The notes: a model not told the origin generated them from the sequence alone. A stretch of DNA of 64,000 nt from Ichthyophis bannanicus (GCA_033557465.1 CM066037.1:203111156-203175155); one strand, 5' to 3'; numbered from the stretch's first letter, positions 33,034-43,207 are shown. Numbers and translations are program-made.

Positions 33034-34998
33034 TCAAACTAGGGTGGGGTTCGCTAACCCGGAACGAATTACCGCGTCCCCAAAGCTAGCGTCTGCCGAC
33101 CTCTGCACATCCAGTCTGTAGTGCTTGGTAAAGGTATGCAGGGAGGACCAAGTCGCCGCTCTGCAAATATCTATTGGAGGAACCAGGCTGTATTCAGCCC
33201 AGGAGGAGGCCTGCGCCCGGGTAGAGTGGGCCCGCAGACCTGCTGGGACCTGTTTCCCCTTCAGGATATAGGCAGAAGCAATCGTTTCCCTGATCCATCT
33301 GGAGATGGAGGCCTTAGCCGCGGCCTCCCCCTTGTGGGGACCCCCAAACTGGATGAACAAATGTTCAGACCTTCTAAAGGAGGCCGTGCGGGAGAGGTAG
33401 CGCTTCAACGCTCTCTGTACATCTAGGCGTCGAAGATTGTCATCCTTCCCTCCCCGCCCGTCGGCTGGGAACGCAGGCAGCGAAACCGTCTGATTCAGAT
33501 GGAAGGGCGAAATTACTTTTGGAAGGAAGGAAGGGACTGTTCGTAAGACCACCTTTTCCTTAAAGAAGGAGAGGAAGGGTGGCTGGGAGGACAGCGCCTG
33601 AATCTCAGAGACGCGTCTTGCCGAGCAGATGGCTACTAAGAAGACCGTCTTCAATGTCAAATCTTTAAGAGAGGCATCTCTCATTGGTTCGAAAGGTTCT
33701 CTGACCAAGGCATTTAATACCAGGTTGAGGTCCCAGGGAGGGATGACTGATCTTTTCTGTGGGCGCAGACGACTAACCGCTCTCAGGAACCTGGTCACGT
33801 CTGGGTGGACCCCTAAGGACTTCCCCCGGACCTTGCCCCTGTAGCAAGAGATGGCAGCCAGTTGAACCCGGAGAGAGCTGGGAGCAAGACCCTTCTCAAA
33901 ACCCGCTTGCAAGAATTCTAGGATCTCTGGAATGGAGGTTGAAAGGGGTTTCTTCCGACGTCCCGTACACCAGGCTTCGAATATGCGCCACACCCTCACA
34001 TAGGAAAGACAAGTGGAACGCTTTCGCGCGCTCAACAAGGTTGCAATCACTGGACCCGAATATCCCCGCTTTCTGAGCCGCGCCCTTTCAATAGCCAGGC
34101 CGTAAGCGAGAATCGATCCACGTGAGGCATCAGTATAGGACCCTGCCTCAGAAGGTCCTTCTTGCAGGGCAGCCGCCACGGCTGGTCGACCGCCAACCTC
34201 ACTAGGTCCGCATACCAAGGACGGCGAGGCCAATCTGGAGCAATGAGGATGACCAAGCCTTGGTGGGATTCCACTCTCTGAAGAACCCTTCCGATCAAAG
34301 CCCACGGTGGGAACACGTACAGAAGTCCCCCGGAGGGCCACCTCTGAGCCAGAGCATCCAGGCCTTCGGACATTCTTTCCTTTCTCCGGCTGAAGAAACG
34401 ATTTGCTTTGGCCGACGAGAACCGGGCCATGAGATCCATGATTGGGGGACCCCAGAGAGAGACAATCTGGTTGAAGACTCCCTGCTCCAGCTCCCACTCT
34501 CCCTGGTCGATCTTGAACCTGCTGAGGTAATCTGCTGTGACGTTGTCTGATCCTGCCACGTGTTGCGCTGAGATGGCCGTCAACCTTGTCTCGGCCCAAT
34601 GGAACAGACTGGCCGCCTCCTTCTCTAGGGCGGAGCTGCTTGTTCCCCCCTGGCGGTTGATGTAGGCCACCGTGGTGACATTGTCCGAGAGGACGCGGAT
34701 TGCGTTTCCCCTCACTAGTGGCTCGAGTGCCCTGAGTGCTAGGGCAACAGCTCGTAACTCCAGCCTGTTGATGGACCACTGTGACTCCACCCGGGACCAA
34801 AGGCCCTGAGCAAACTGGCCCTGGCAATGAGCTCCCCAGCCCGCTAGGCTGGCGTCCGTTGTTAGCAGAATCCACTGCGGGTTCTCGAGAGGCGTTCCGC
34901 ATTCTAGGTTCTTCGGGCACCTCCACCAGTGGAGGGCTCTTCTGGTTCGAGGAGCGCAGGGAAGTGGGGTAGACAACGGATGATTCTGAGGAGACCAA
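33034..34998 (-). CDS. DIRS-3 tyrosine recombinase, apparently intact
   Basis: The frame is open for 654 codons, but the conserved enzyme starts near 34,130 (ILAYGLAIERARLRKRGYSG); the part before that lies opposite RNase H codons in another frame and is probably not protein. Core-binding region ~34,000-33,700, catalytic domain after it with SARRVSEIQAL (catalytic Arg), LRAHSTRAQASSW (H-x-x-R), RAATWSSLH and TKHYRLDV (nucleophile Tyr). All catalytic positions are present. It catalyses insertion of circular element DNA. The overlap with the RT/RH frame is typical of DIRS elements. It ends NPTLV next to the internal complementary region. Confidence 0.88.
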   Translation of the reverse strand: MVSSESSVVYPTSLRSSNQKSPPLVEVPEEPRMRNASREPAVDSANNGRQPSGLGSSLPGPVCSGPLVPGGVTVVHQQAGVTSCCPSTQGTRATSEGKRNPRPLGQCHHGGLHQPPGGNKQLRPREGGGQSVPLGRDKVDGHLSATRGRIRQRHSRLPQQVQDRPGRVGAGAGSLQPDCLSLGSPNHGSHGPVLVGQSKSFLQPEKGKNVRRPGCSGSEVALRGTSVRVPTVGFDRKGSSESGIPPRLGHPHCSRLASPSLVCGPSEVGGRPAVAAALQEGPSEAGSYTDASRGSILAYGLAIERARLRKRGYSGPVIATLLSARKRSTCLSYVRVWRIFEAWCTGRRKKPLSTSIPEILEFLQAGFEKGLAPSSLRVQLAAISCYRGKVRGKSLGVHPDVTRFLRAVSRLRPQKRSVIPPWDLNLVLNALVREPFEPMRDASLKDLTLKTVFLVAICSARRVSEIQALSSQPPFLSFFKEKVVLRTVPSFLPKVISPFHLNQTVSLPAFPADGRGGKDDNLRRLDVQRALKRYLSRTASFRRSEHLFIQFGGPHKGEAAAKASISRWIRETIASAYILKGKQVPAGLRAHSTRAQASSWAEYSLVPPIDICRAATWSSLHTFTKHYRLDVQRSADASFGDAVIRSGLANPTLV

Positions 34999-36013
34999 CG
35001 ACGTAACGTTGTAGCGGTCGCATGTGGGCCCTGGCCCACGGAACCACCTCTATTGTCGCAGCCATGGTGCCCAGTAATTGGAGGTAAAGCCACGCTGAGG
35101 GATTTCTTCTTCCCAGGAACTGCGATACGAGGGTCCTTAGATCCTTTGCCCGCTTCCGAGGGAGGAACACCTTTCCTTCTCTGGTGTCGAACCTTGCCCC
35201 GAGATACTCGAGATTCTGAGTGGGTATCAATTTGCTTTTTGATCGATTGATGATCCAACCTAACTCCTCTAGGACTTCTACTACTCGGGATGTAGCCGAG
35301 TGACTTTCCTCTTCTGATTTCGCCCGGATCAGCCAATCGTCGAGGTATGGGTGTACCAGAATTCCTTCCTTTCGCAGGAAGGCGGCGACCACTACCATTA
35401 CTTTGGTAAAAGTCCGAGGAGCCGTAGCTAAGCCGAAGGGCAGTGCCTGAAATTGGAAATGACCTCTTGGCACTGCGAACCTCAGGAACTGTTGGTGAGA
35501 AGTTCGAACCGGAATGTGTAAGTAAGCTTCCGTCAAATCTAGGGAAGTGAGAAACTCCCTGGCCCTTACGGCCGCAATGACTGACTTCAGGGTTTCCATG
35601 CGGAAATGGGGAACCTTGAGGCAGCGATTGACCTGTTTTAGGTCCAGGATAGGACGAAAAAGGCCTTCCTTCTTTGGGACTACAAAATAAATGGAGTACC
35701 GACCGGAGCCGCATTGGTCTGGAGGAACGGGAGACACCGCCCCGAGCGCTACAAGCCTTGACAGGGTGTCTTCTATGGCCCTCCTCTTTATCGGAGAGCC
35801 GCAGGTGGATTGAATAAAGGCCGGAAGAATCTGTTTCCCAAATTCGAGGGCATAACCTTCTCCGATTACTTCCAGGACCCACTGATCGGACGTGACTCGG
35901 GTCCAGGCGGGAAGAAATAGCCTCAGACAACCCCCTAAAGGGAGATCGCCCGCCCGGACCCCTTCTATCTCATTGTGATTTCCTAGATCCCGAGAAGGAG
36001 GTAGAGGCCCCAA
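34047..36013 (-). pseudogene. DIRS-3 RT-RNase H-methyltransferase-like polyprotein, one frameshift
   Basis: RT frame 36,013 to 34,904: GSGRYSIYFVVPKKEG, LTSLDLTEAYLHIPV, ALPFGLATAPRTFTK, HPYLDDWLIRAKSEEE (intact YLDD). The frame then shifts near 34,950, and RNase H (LLTTDASLAGWGAHCQG, NRLELRAVALALR, VLSDNVTTVAYINRQGG, ADYLSRF) and the following block (IMDLMARFSS, GGLLYVFPPWALIGRV, LIAPDWPRRPWYADL) run to 34,047. The last block occupies the position of the DIRS methyltransferase-like domain; FPPW could correspond to its catalytic motif, which is inference. It overlaps Gag by 44 bp at its start. The shift makes the copy inactive unless it is programmed. Confidence 0.87.
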
Positions 36014-37478
36014 AACCTCTCCCTGCTCCTCGAAACCCCCTACAGTTTGACCCCCTGGTCGGAAAGCGACCCCTGGAAAAGGGATTTGTCCTGGGAGGCC
36101 GAAACCTCCGGGCGTCTCTTGGTTGACTCCGAGATGGAGCTGGGAGGCGAGCCTGCTTCGGCCTGTCCTCCGGAAGCCTGCCTCCCTTGGATTCGCCCAG
36201 GTCCTTTACTAACTTCTCCAGGTCCTTGCCGAATAACAATTTCCCTTTAAACGGAAGGCGACCTAAGCGCGCCTTTGAAGAGGAGTCGGCTGCCCAATTG
36301 CGGAGCCACAGATAGCGCCTAGCTGCGACTACGGATGCAATGCTCTTAGCTAGGCTCCTGATGAGATCGTACTGACTATCCGCCAGGTAGGCTGCTCCTG
36401 ACTCCAGTCTAGCTGTCATAGGTTGTACGTCTCCTGCGGTACCCTCAGAAAGTTGAAGCTGTTGGGACCACCTCAGGCAAGCCCGAGCCACCCAGGCCCC
36501 CGACACCGAAGCCTGCAAGGCAAGGGCACTAACATCAAAGGCCTGCTTTAGTAATGTGTCTAATTTTCTATCCTGCGCGTCTCTCAGAGCCGCGTTACCT
36601 TCTACTGGAATAGTTGTCTTTTTAGTAACTGCAGAAACCGCCGCATCCACCTTGGGAGACTTCAGCAATTCTCTGTCCGATTCCGGTACCGGATAAAGGC
36701 GTGTCATAGACCGCACCCCCCTCAGGGAGGATTCAGGTTGGTCCCACTCTTCTTGAATCATCTGGCGGACGACCCTGTGAATAGGAAATACCTTTTGGGA
36801 CCTTCTGACCGCTTGGATCAGGGGATCCTCCAGCACTTCCTCCTCTGCTGGAGTGTCCGAAGTCACCTTGAGGACCTTCAGGGACTCATTGATTAAGCCC
36901 GGGAGTTCTTCCCGACGGAAGACTCGCACTATGCGGGAATGATCTTCCTCCGGAATCTCTCCTTCCTCGAGTTCCTCCTCCTCATCCCCTATCTCCTTAT
37001 CGGAGAGCTCCTCCTCCTCCTGCGTGTCATGAGGAGGAGAAGCGGATGGCTCTTCGTTCGCTAGCCTCGCGCGCTTAGAGGGGATGCCGGACTCCTGGGG
37101 AATGGGCTTCCCTGGGTTCAGCACCAAGGCTTCCTTCCCTGAGTTTTGGACTCCTGCCCCCAGCCCCTGCTTGCGCATGCAGTAGGCTTTGTGCAGCAGG
37201 AGGACAAATTCTGGAGAGAACAGATCACTTGGGCCCTCTTCCTCAAGGACCGAAGAGGGGGGGGGCAGGGATGGAGCGGGGAATTCATGGGCCGCGGCCG
37301 GAGGGATGCAGGTCTCTCCCTCTTCCCGATGTTCCACTGAATCCTCATTAGATTGAGGGGGGGACAATTGGATGCCTTGTTCCACAGAGGCAGCTTCTGC
37401 AGCGCAACCCCTGCAGATCCCTGTCTCTGAGGCGGTGCCCCTGCGGACACCACAAGACGGGCACCGCAGCTTAGACAT
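35970..37478 (-). CDS. DIRS-3 Gag-like protein, 502 aa, intact
   Basis: The start ATG at 37,478 begins MSKLRCPSCGVRRG; the C-x2-C...C-x2-C pattern (CPSC at 6-9, CRGC near 22-25) looks like a zinc ribbon. Next come a Pro-rich region, FVLLLHKAYCMRKQG, an acidic stretch (DEEEELEEGEIPEEDHSR), the conserved core IVRVFRREELPGLI to TIPVEGNAALRDAQDR, ALQASVSGAWVARACLRW, and a basic Arg/Gly/Ser C-terminus suited to nucleic-acid binding. DIRS-1 Gag is its relative. Role inferred: structural protein of the retroelement particle. The C-terminus overlaps the RT start. Confidence 0.85.
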   Translation of the reverse strand: MSKLRCPSCGVRRGTASETGICRGCAAEAASVEQGIQLSPPQSNEDSVEHREEGETCIPPAAAHEFPAPSLPPPSSVLEEEGPSDLFSPEFVLLLHKAYCMRKQGLGAGVQNSGKEALVLNPGKPIPQESGIPSKRARLANEEPSASPPHDTQEEEELSDKEIGDEEEELEEGEIPEEDHSRIVRVFRREELPGLINESLKVLKVTSDTPAEEEVLEDPLIQAVRRSQKVFPIHRVVRQMIQEEWDQPESSLRGVRSMTRLYPVPESDRELLKSPKVDAAVSAVTKKTTIPVEGNAALRDAQDRKLDTLLKQAFDVSALALQASVSGAWVARACLRWSQQLQLSEGTAGDVQPMTARLESGAAYLADSQYDLIRSLAKSIASVVAARRYLWLRNWAADSSSKARLGRLPFKGKLLFGKDLEKLVKDLGESKGGRLPEDRPKQARLPAPSRSQPRDARRFRPPRTNPFSRGRFPTRGSNCRGFRGAGRGFGASTSFSGSRKSQ

Positions 37479-38341
37479 TGCTGAGTTAAAAACCTTGCAA
37501 ATAAAGGAACTGAACCAAATAAGGCAAACAAATTAAATAAAAAGGGGAGCAAAATTAACAGGGATCCCCCAAAGCACCCTACTGAGTAGCAGTTGTGGCC
37601 TGCAGCAGGGCCCAAACTTATTCCCCCCACACCCCCCGAAGCAAACCTAAAAGTAACTTAAATAAATTAAATTAAATGGATGTCCGCTCCAAAGCATAAA
37701 TATATACCCATATAGGAGCAAAGGAGCCCCTTGTACTTGCGTTTTGTCGCGCTGACCTCCGGGGCTGCAGGAAATGTAATACCGCGGAGAGCATGTGGCT
37801 GGACCTCAGCCACGTGGAGAGCAGGCCGGGACCCGGGAGTCGGCTCGCACCGCTGACCCCGCAAAAATTGCCGGGTGAAAATTCTCCAGCCGGCTGCAAC
37901 CTCCGACCACTCCCGGGCTGCTTCGCCAAGCCGGGAGGGAGGAGGGACGGCGCTTTGAGGCCTCAAGCGCTCAGCCGCCTAAGGGCTTCGGCGCGAGGCG
38001 GACGGGTCCGTTGCCGAGGTCGGAGAGCCGGGGGAGCTCAAGAAACCCGCGGTTCACCTCCTGCCGTCGGCAAACCTCTTCGGTGCGCTAGCACCTCTCC
38101 CACCGGTAAGGAGGCCTTGCAAGCAGAGTTCTACCGCTGGAGGAGGGAGTGAGGGGGGGGGAAGGGAGAAAGGAGCAGAAAAATTTAAAGGAGCACTACC
38201 AAACAAGGAACTTAGAAATTAAAGAAATAAATCAGGTAAAAATCATTAAATTAAATAAATAAATAATCAAACTTAAATGAAAAGGACTAAAGGGAGACTC
38301 CAGTAAGCCCTTGGCTTACGGAACCCTCCAGCTGCTTGGAG
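37479..38341 (-). other. DIRS-3 leader upstream of Gag
   Basis: About 860 bp, GC-rich at 37,790-38,110 (CpG-dense) and AT-rich at 38,180-38,290. No convincing frame. It probably holds the element promoter, since it lies between the right terminal repeat and Gag on the sense side, but I see no clear core motif. Confidence 0.4.
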
Positions 38342-38483
38342 GCTGAGATTACTGGGGATTAGGGGTGGTGCCAGAGGTATTTATACCCATCCAGCCTCAA
38401 AAGGGTTTGACTCAGCCTCCAAGCTGCTGGAAGGGTTACGCAACCCAGAAGTAAAGGGACTGGACTGGAGTGACGATAAGGAA

Positions 38484-38563
38484 CTAAGAGTTTCCGTAAG
38501 TTACGCACCGCATATCTTCCTTTAACAAACCCAACCTGTGTCTCATGTACTAGCTCATCCAAG
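38484..38563 (-). pseudogene. L1 ORF2 scrap between DIRS-3 and the foldback element
   Basis: 80 bp encoding LDELVHETQVGFVKGRYAVR then NLRKLL, the L1 RT 'Q-x-G-F-x-x-G-R' region. The upstream LVDRLAGVLDEL is at 55,888-55,930, and the 14-bp CTAGCTCATCCAAG is duplicated at both places. It is a good internal check of the nesting order. Confidence 0.88.
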
Positions 38564-40024
38564 AACACAAAGAACGAACAGAGTAGTAGGTCACTTGCGC
38601 TTTATTTAATAAAGAAAAAATCCCGACGCGTTTCGGCAGATGCCTTTATCAGGGGGTAGAGGACTGCAAACAAAAAACATATTAATCATAATACCATTTT
38701 AAACTTAAAAAATAGAAAAAATGATAAAAACAAATATGAATGACCATATATAGTATAAAAGACAAAGATAAATCTAATGTAAAACAGTCATATTATACTC
38801 ACAAATCCTATTGTATCAGTACACTAGAAGAAGCGCATGGAGATGTATAAACATCTGGCACAGAACAAATGATATAGTGGATAATACTAAAAAACAATAT
38901 TACCATTAATAAACAAGAGTAAAACCACATTAATAGACACAATATAAATAAATAAACACAATGGTGGGAAACCCAGACCCAAAGGCCCTAAGCATAAAGG
39001 ACCAAAAAGGATATTGAAATGGAGAAGTGTGCATTTGATATATGTAAAATCTTTTATACAAGTGGCAACTGATACTGTTCAAAATGATGTGGAACTTATT
39101 GAAAACTTATTGAAAACAATGTGTAAGATTGACTTGTATGTTAACAACTGTATTGAACACCCAAGTGTTAAAATAAAACACAAGAGCAAACCAGAACCAT
39201 GTTGGAAAATTCAAAATGAATAAGAAAAAATGCCTAATAGTAATGAACAAAAAAAGTAGTATTCATATGTTAAAATTGAATTAACCCGTTAAAAACGATG
39301 GGCATAAAAGTGAACTGTGTGAATCGCAAACTGATAATGTTTAAGAGCATAAGCTGTGTAGAAAACCTATATGCATAGTCAATAATAAATAATGCCAAGC
39401 AAAACAAAACTGATGGAGAACTATTCATGAACTTAGACATTATATTAAACATCATACTGGCATAATATACAAAATGTAATTCTGAACCTAAAAAGGTGAG
39501 TATGGGAAAGTACCTTAAGCACTGCCAGCATTGCAAAAGTAGTCCGAAAAGGATGCTGAAAATGGCGCGCTTTGAGGTAAAGAGCAAGTACATAGGAAAA
39601 ACAAATAAAAAGTACCATTTTGCACAGAAAATAATGATAAAAAATGAGTATGGGAAAATACCTTAAGCGATACTAGCGTTGCAAGAATAGTCTGAGAAAG
39701 ACGCTGAGAATGGCGCACTTTGAGGTGAGGAGCAAATTTTGCATACAGGCATATACATAGGAAAAATACCGTTTTGCGCAGAAAATAATAATAAAAACAG
39801 CTGAAATATGAAAAATTGTCAAAGTAAACAACGAGTTAAAAAGTTATATTGTATTATGTTACCCCGTTGAAAGCGGAAAAGAAAAAATACACTACACTAA
39901 TCGCAACTGATACTGTGTAAAACAAAACGCCCTGGTTACAAACCTGACACTACACGGTTACTAAACAAACCAAACATCTGAGTGTATGGAAGTAGAATAT
40001 CTCCAGAAGCCATAAAAAATATGA
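38564..40024. repeat. Foldback left arm, uninterrupted
   Basis: About 1.46 kb matching the three right-arm segments in reverse complement with few differences, e.g. GTGTATGGAAGTAGAATATC near its inner end and CCCAGACCCAAAGGCCCTAA near 38,970. It contains a ~148-bp unit twice in tandem (39,498 and 39,646: GAGTATGGGAAA...TTGAGGT). It shows the empty sites for both later insertions (ACTTAGACATTAT near 39,435 and ACATTAATAGACAC near 38,933). Confidence 0.9.
38617..38660 (-). ncRNA. Hammerhead-ribozyme-like motif, core mutated
   Basis: In minus sense the order is CCCC, CTGATAA (38,646-38,652; consensus CTGATGA), helix II GGCA-TC-TGCC (38,644-38,635), GAAA (38,634-38,631), CGCGTC, then GGGA. This is a type I hammerhead with a minimal helix III and predicted cleavage after GTC at 38,625. 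The same layout is known from Penelope-like elements. The G-to-A change hits the conserved core G8, so this copy should cleave poorly or not at all. The right arm keeps CTGATGA (55,801-55,807) but has lost helix II onward. Confidence 0.7.
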
Positions 40025-40820
40025 GTTTTATTTTTAGTTCAGTCCCATTTATAACCATTTTTTTGGTATTTCATTTTTTGCTTTTTTATTGTCACAGTTT
40101 CCTTTCCCCTTTCCTTTCTCCGCCCCTTTCCCCTCCCCCTTCCCTACCCCCACACCCCCCCCTTTCTTCCCTTCTCCCTTCCCCCTTCCCCCCTTTATTC
40201 CCCCTTTTTCTTCCCCTCCTTTCCCTCCCCCTCCCTCTCCTCCCCCCTTCTTCCCCTCTCCCTTCCCCCCTTCCCTTCCTTCCCCTCCCCCATGTTTATT
40301 ATTATTATTATTATCATTATTTACATTCCCCTTTGTTGTTATTTTTATAATCCCTTTTTGATGACATGGTTTCTCCTATCCCCCCCCCCTTTTTTAAGAA
40401 GTGCTCTACTCTAATTTTCCCTAAATTTTATCATTTTGTTCGCAGCGTTTGAGTTTATTGATCTTTTTTACAATCATGTTTACACAGGCTCGTGTGTTGT
40501 GCATTATTTTGGGTATAGCAAAAATACAGTACAATGAGTATTTCTCATTTTCCTCACCTGCCCGCGGATTATACTATCGTGCATGGTTTTTCTTCCTATA
40601 CATATGTATATATGTAAATTTGATCATATGACCTTCTAAAGCGCGCCAATTTTTAGCGTTCTCCAAAATTTGCTCCATTTTGCTAGCAGTGCTGAAGGTA
40701 TTTGTTTTTGCTTGTTTTTTTAGTTTTTAGCATGGTTTACTTACACATTTGGTGTCTGATATTTAATTTAACGTTTTAGTTAATTGTTCCTTCTATACAT
40801 ATACCTGGATTTAGCTTTTT
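40025..40820. other. Foldback spacer with polypyrimidine tract
   Basis: About 800 bp between the arms. 40,098-40,290 is an almost pure C/T tract on the plus strand, followed by (ATT)n at 40,296-40,318 and a C run at 40,380-40,389. The rest is AT-rich. The small frames in it are low complexity, and I see no credible gene. Confidence 0.6.
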
Positions 40821-41407
40821 ATATTTTTTATGGCGTCGGGAGATATTCTACTTCCATACACTCAGATGTTTGGTTTGTTTAGTAACCGTGTAGTGTCAGG
40901 TTTGTAACCAAGGCATTTTGTTTTACACAGTATCAGTTGCGATTAGTGTAGTGTATTTTTTCTTTTCCGCTTTCAACGGGGTAACATAATACAATACAAC
41001 TTTTTAACTCGTTGTTTACTTTGACAATTTTTCATATTTCAGCTGTTTTTATTATTTTCTGCGCAAAGCGGTATTTTTCCTATGTATATGCCTGTATGCA
41101 AAATTTGCTCCTCACCTCAAAGCGCGCCATTCTCAGTGTCTTTCTCGGACTATTCTTGCAACGCTAATATCGCTTAAGGTATTTTCCCATACTCACTTTT
41201 TATCATTATTTTCTGTGCAAAATGGTACTTTTTATTTGTTTTTCCTATGTACTTGCTCTTTACCTCAAAGCGTGCCATTTTCAGCGTCCTTTTCGGACTA
41301 CTTTTGCAATACTGGCAGTGCTTAAGGTACTTCCCCATACTCACCTTTTAGGTTCAGAATTACATTTTGTATATTATGCCAGTATGGATGTTTAATATAA
41401 TGTCTAA
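40821..41407. repeat. Foldback right arm, inner part
   Basis: Reverse complement of 39,433-40,024, including AGATATTCTACTTCCATACA and both 148-bp units (CACTTTTTATCATTATTTTC). It stops at ATGTCTAA, where the Harbinger-like element starts; the arm resumes at 46,587. Confidence 0.9.
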
Positions 41408-41607
41408 GGGGTATGTTTACTAAAACCCCGGTAGAGTGCGGGCCGCGGTAGAGTGCGGATGCCATATAAGGAGTGGGCGTTCCGTCCTGAAAAAGAAAAG
41501 CCGGAATGTAAATATGCGCTAAGGTGCGCGGCGCCCTTGTGCGCCCCGCACCTTAGCGCATCAGATGGCTGCGCGGGAGGCATATGTGGTACGCTGATGG
41601 GCAAGCA

Positions 41608-42440
41608 GAAGAGCAGAGCCACAGCACAATGGTTAAGGCACCTACCAATGGTGCAGGGATCAGGGGTTCGATCCCCACAGAGCCCAATAAAGACGGCTGG
41701 CTGAGGCGTTAATTTAGGAGGCATTGAAATAATGGGCGGCATAAGGCGGCGCGCTGTTTTTGGGGGCATTCTAATATTGTGAGGCATATGGCGGCTTGCT
41801 GATGTGCAAGCACAGGAACCGAACCACAGCCCAATGGTTAAGACACTGCCCAATGGTGCAGGGATCAGGGGTTCAATCCCCGCTGTGCGCAACAAAAAAG
41901 CCTGGCTGAGGCAGTGATGTTTTTCTAAAAGTGCTATAGGAGGCATATTCATTTTGTGAGGCCTAAGGCGGCGCACTGTTAATCTTTTGCGTCATAAGGC
42001 GGTGCGCTGTAAATTTTGGGCATAAGGCGGTGCATTGAAGTTTCGGCGGTTTGGGCGGCATAAGGCGGTGCGCTGTCAGGTGTGGACGGCATAAGGCGGT
42101 GCGCTGTTAATGTTGTGAGGCATAAGGCGGCTCGCTGATGTGCAAGCACAGGAACAGAACCACAGCACAATGGTTAAGACACTGCCCAATGGTGCAGGGA
42201 TCATGGGTTCAATCCCCCACAGTGCCCAATGAACAAGGCTGGCTGAGGTGTTATTTTAGGAGGCATATAAATAATGGGCGGTATAAGGCGGCGCACTGAT
42301 GTTTTTGGGGGCATTTTAATATTGTGAGGCATATGGCGGCTCGCTGATGTACAAGCACAGGAACAGAACCACAGCACAATGGTTAAGACACTGCCCAATG
42401 GTGCAGGGATCAGGGGTTCAATCCCCCAAAGTGCCCAATG
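41608..42440 (+). repeat. Four tandem units each with a tRNA-like module
   Basis: Modules at about 41,613-41,685, 41,816-41,888, 42,152-42,228 and 42,362-42,436. Each reads CACAGCMCAATGGTTAAGRCA (A-box-like), then about 25 bp, then GGGGTTCRATCCCC, which is a perfect T-arm/B box. Between them repeat GGCGGCATAAGGCGG-type and TGATGTGCAAGCACAGGAAC sequences at a period of about 205 bp (one gap is ~340). They resemble tRNA-derived SINE heads but lack a SINE tail; the anticodon arms are poor, so they are not functional tRNAs. Confidence 0.7.
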
Positions 42441-42499
42441 AACAAGGCTGGCTGAGGCATAACATATTATGGGGAAGATTGCTTTAGGAGGCATTTTAG

Positions 42500-43170
42500 T
42501 CATATTTTAATTACCACTACTAGCAAACGCACTCCCAAAGCGTGTTAACATCAGGTGCCCTATAAGGCACATTTTAAAGTGCACTGTCAGCCAAGGCACC
42601 CTAGAATGTTGCTTATAGGGCGCTTTAGAGGGTGCCGTATGAGGTACCGCAAGGTCAGTGTACTGTTTTTTATGGCAGCACTGTGCAGTTTAAGGAATTA
42701 AAAGCATACGTAGGTGCGCTGACAGGCAAGGAGGAGCAGAAGTGGAGCACAATGGTTAAGGCACTGACTGCTGATACAGGGGTCATGAGTTTGCTCCCCA
42801 GTGTGCCTAATACGTAAGGCTGGCTGTGGCATCAGCTTTGCATTGTACATATTTTGTCCTGCAGCACTTATATTTATGTTATTAATTGCTGCCAGCAAAC
42901 ACGGCCTCACGTGCCGTAATTGAAGGTGCCGTATAAGGCACCCTATAAGGCACTCCATAGGGCACATTAGAAATTGCACTGTCCGCCACAGCACCCTAAA
43001 ATGTCCCCTATAGGGCACCCTATAGGTTGCGTCACAGGAGAATGTATAGTGCACCTTATATGGATGGGCACCATAAGGTGCCCTATAGGGCGCCCTATAA
43101 AGCACCCTCAGAGGCACTTTATGGGTACAGTACGCAGAGGGTGTTTTTGCTGGCAACAAAATATGTACAT
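42500..43170. repeat. Palindrome-rich GC/TATA segment with a fifth tRNA-like module
   Basis: Short palindromes such as CCCTATAGGGC (43,006-43,016 and 43,081-43,091) and GGTGCCxTATAAGGCACC variants repeat throughout. The module at 42,742-42,812 (GGAGCACAATGGTTAAGGCA...GTCATGAGTTTGCTCCCC) is a decayed version of the upstream units. No coding frame. Confidence 0.55.
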
Positions 43171-43207
43171 TAAAAAAAGATAATGCATTGGACAACCCTA
43201 TCAAATA

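Larger units (their letters stand above)
32452..38483 (-). mobile_element. DIRS-3: complete DIRS element in L1 ORF2
   Basis: 6.03 kb. Inverted terminal repeats at 32,452-32,615 and 38,342-38,483 share GACTGGACTG, CAGCTTGGAGGCTGAG and GGTATAAATACC-type sequence. The internal complementary region is at 32,915-33,020. Genes on the minus strand: Gag 37,478-35,970, RT/RNase H/methyltransferase-like 36,013-34,047, recombinase ending 33,034. Gag and recombinase are open; the RT region has one frameshift. This is the best-preserved DIRS in the window. No target duplication, as expected. Confidence 0.93.

Noticed and set aside
39982..40361. Pro/Ser/Phe-rich frames
   Set aside because: Translation of a polypyrimidine tract in two registers; low complexity only.
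42500..43170. CRISPR-like repeat array
   Set aside because: Repeats are short palindromic variants with irregular spacing in a vertebrate transposon; no constant repeat/spacer unit.
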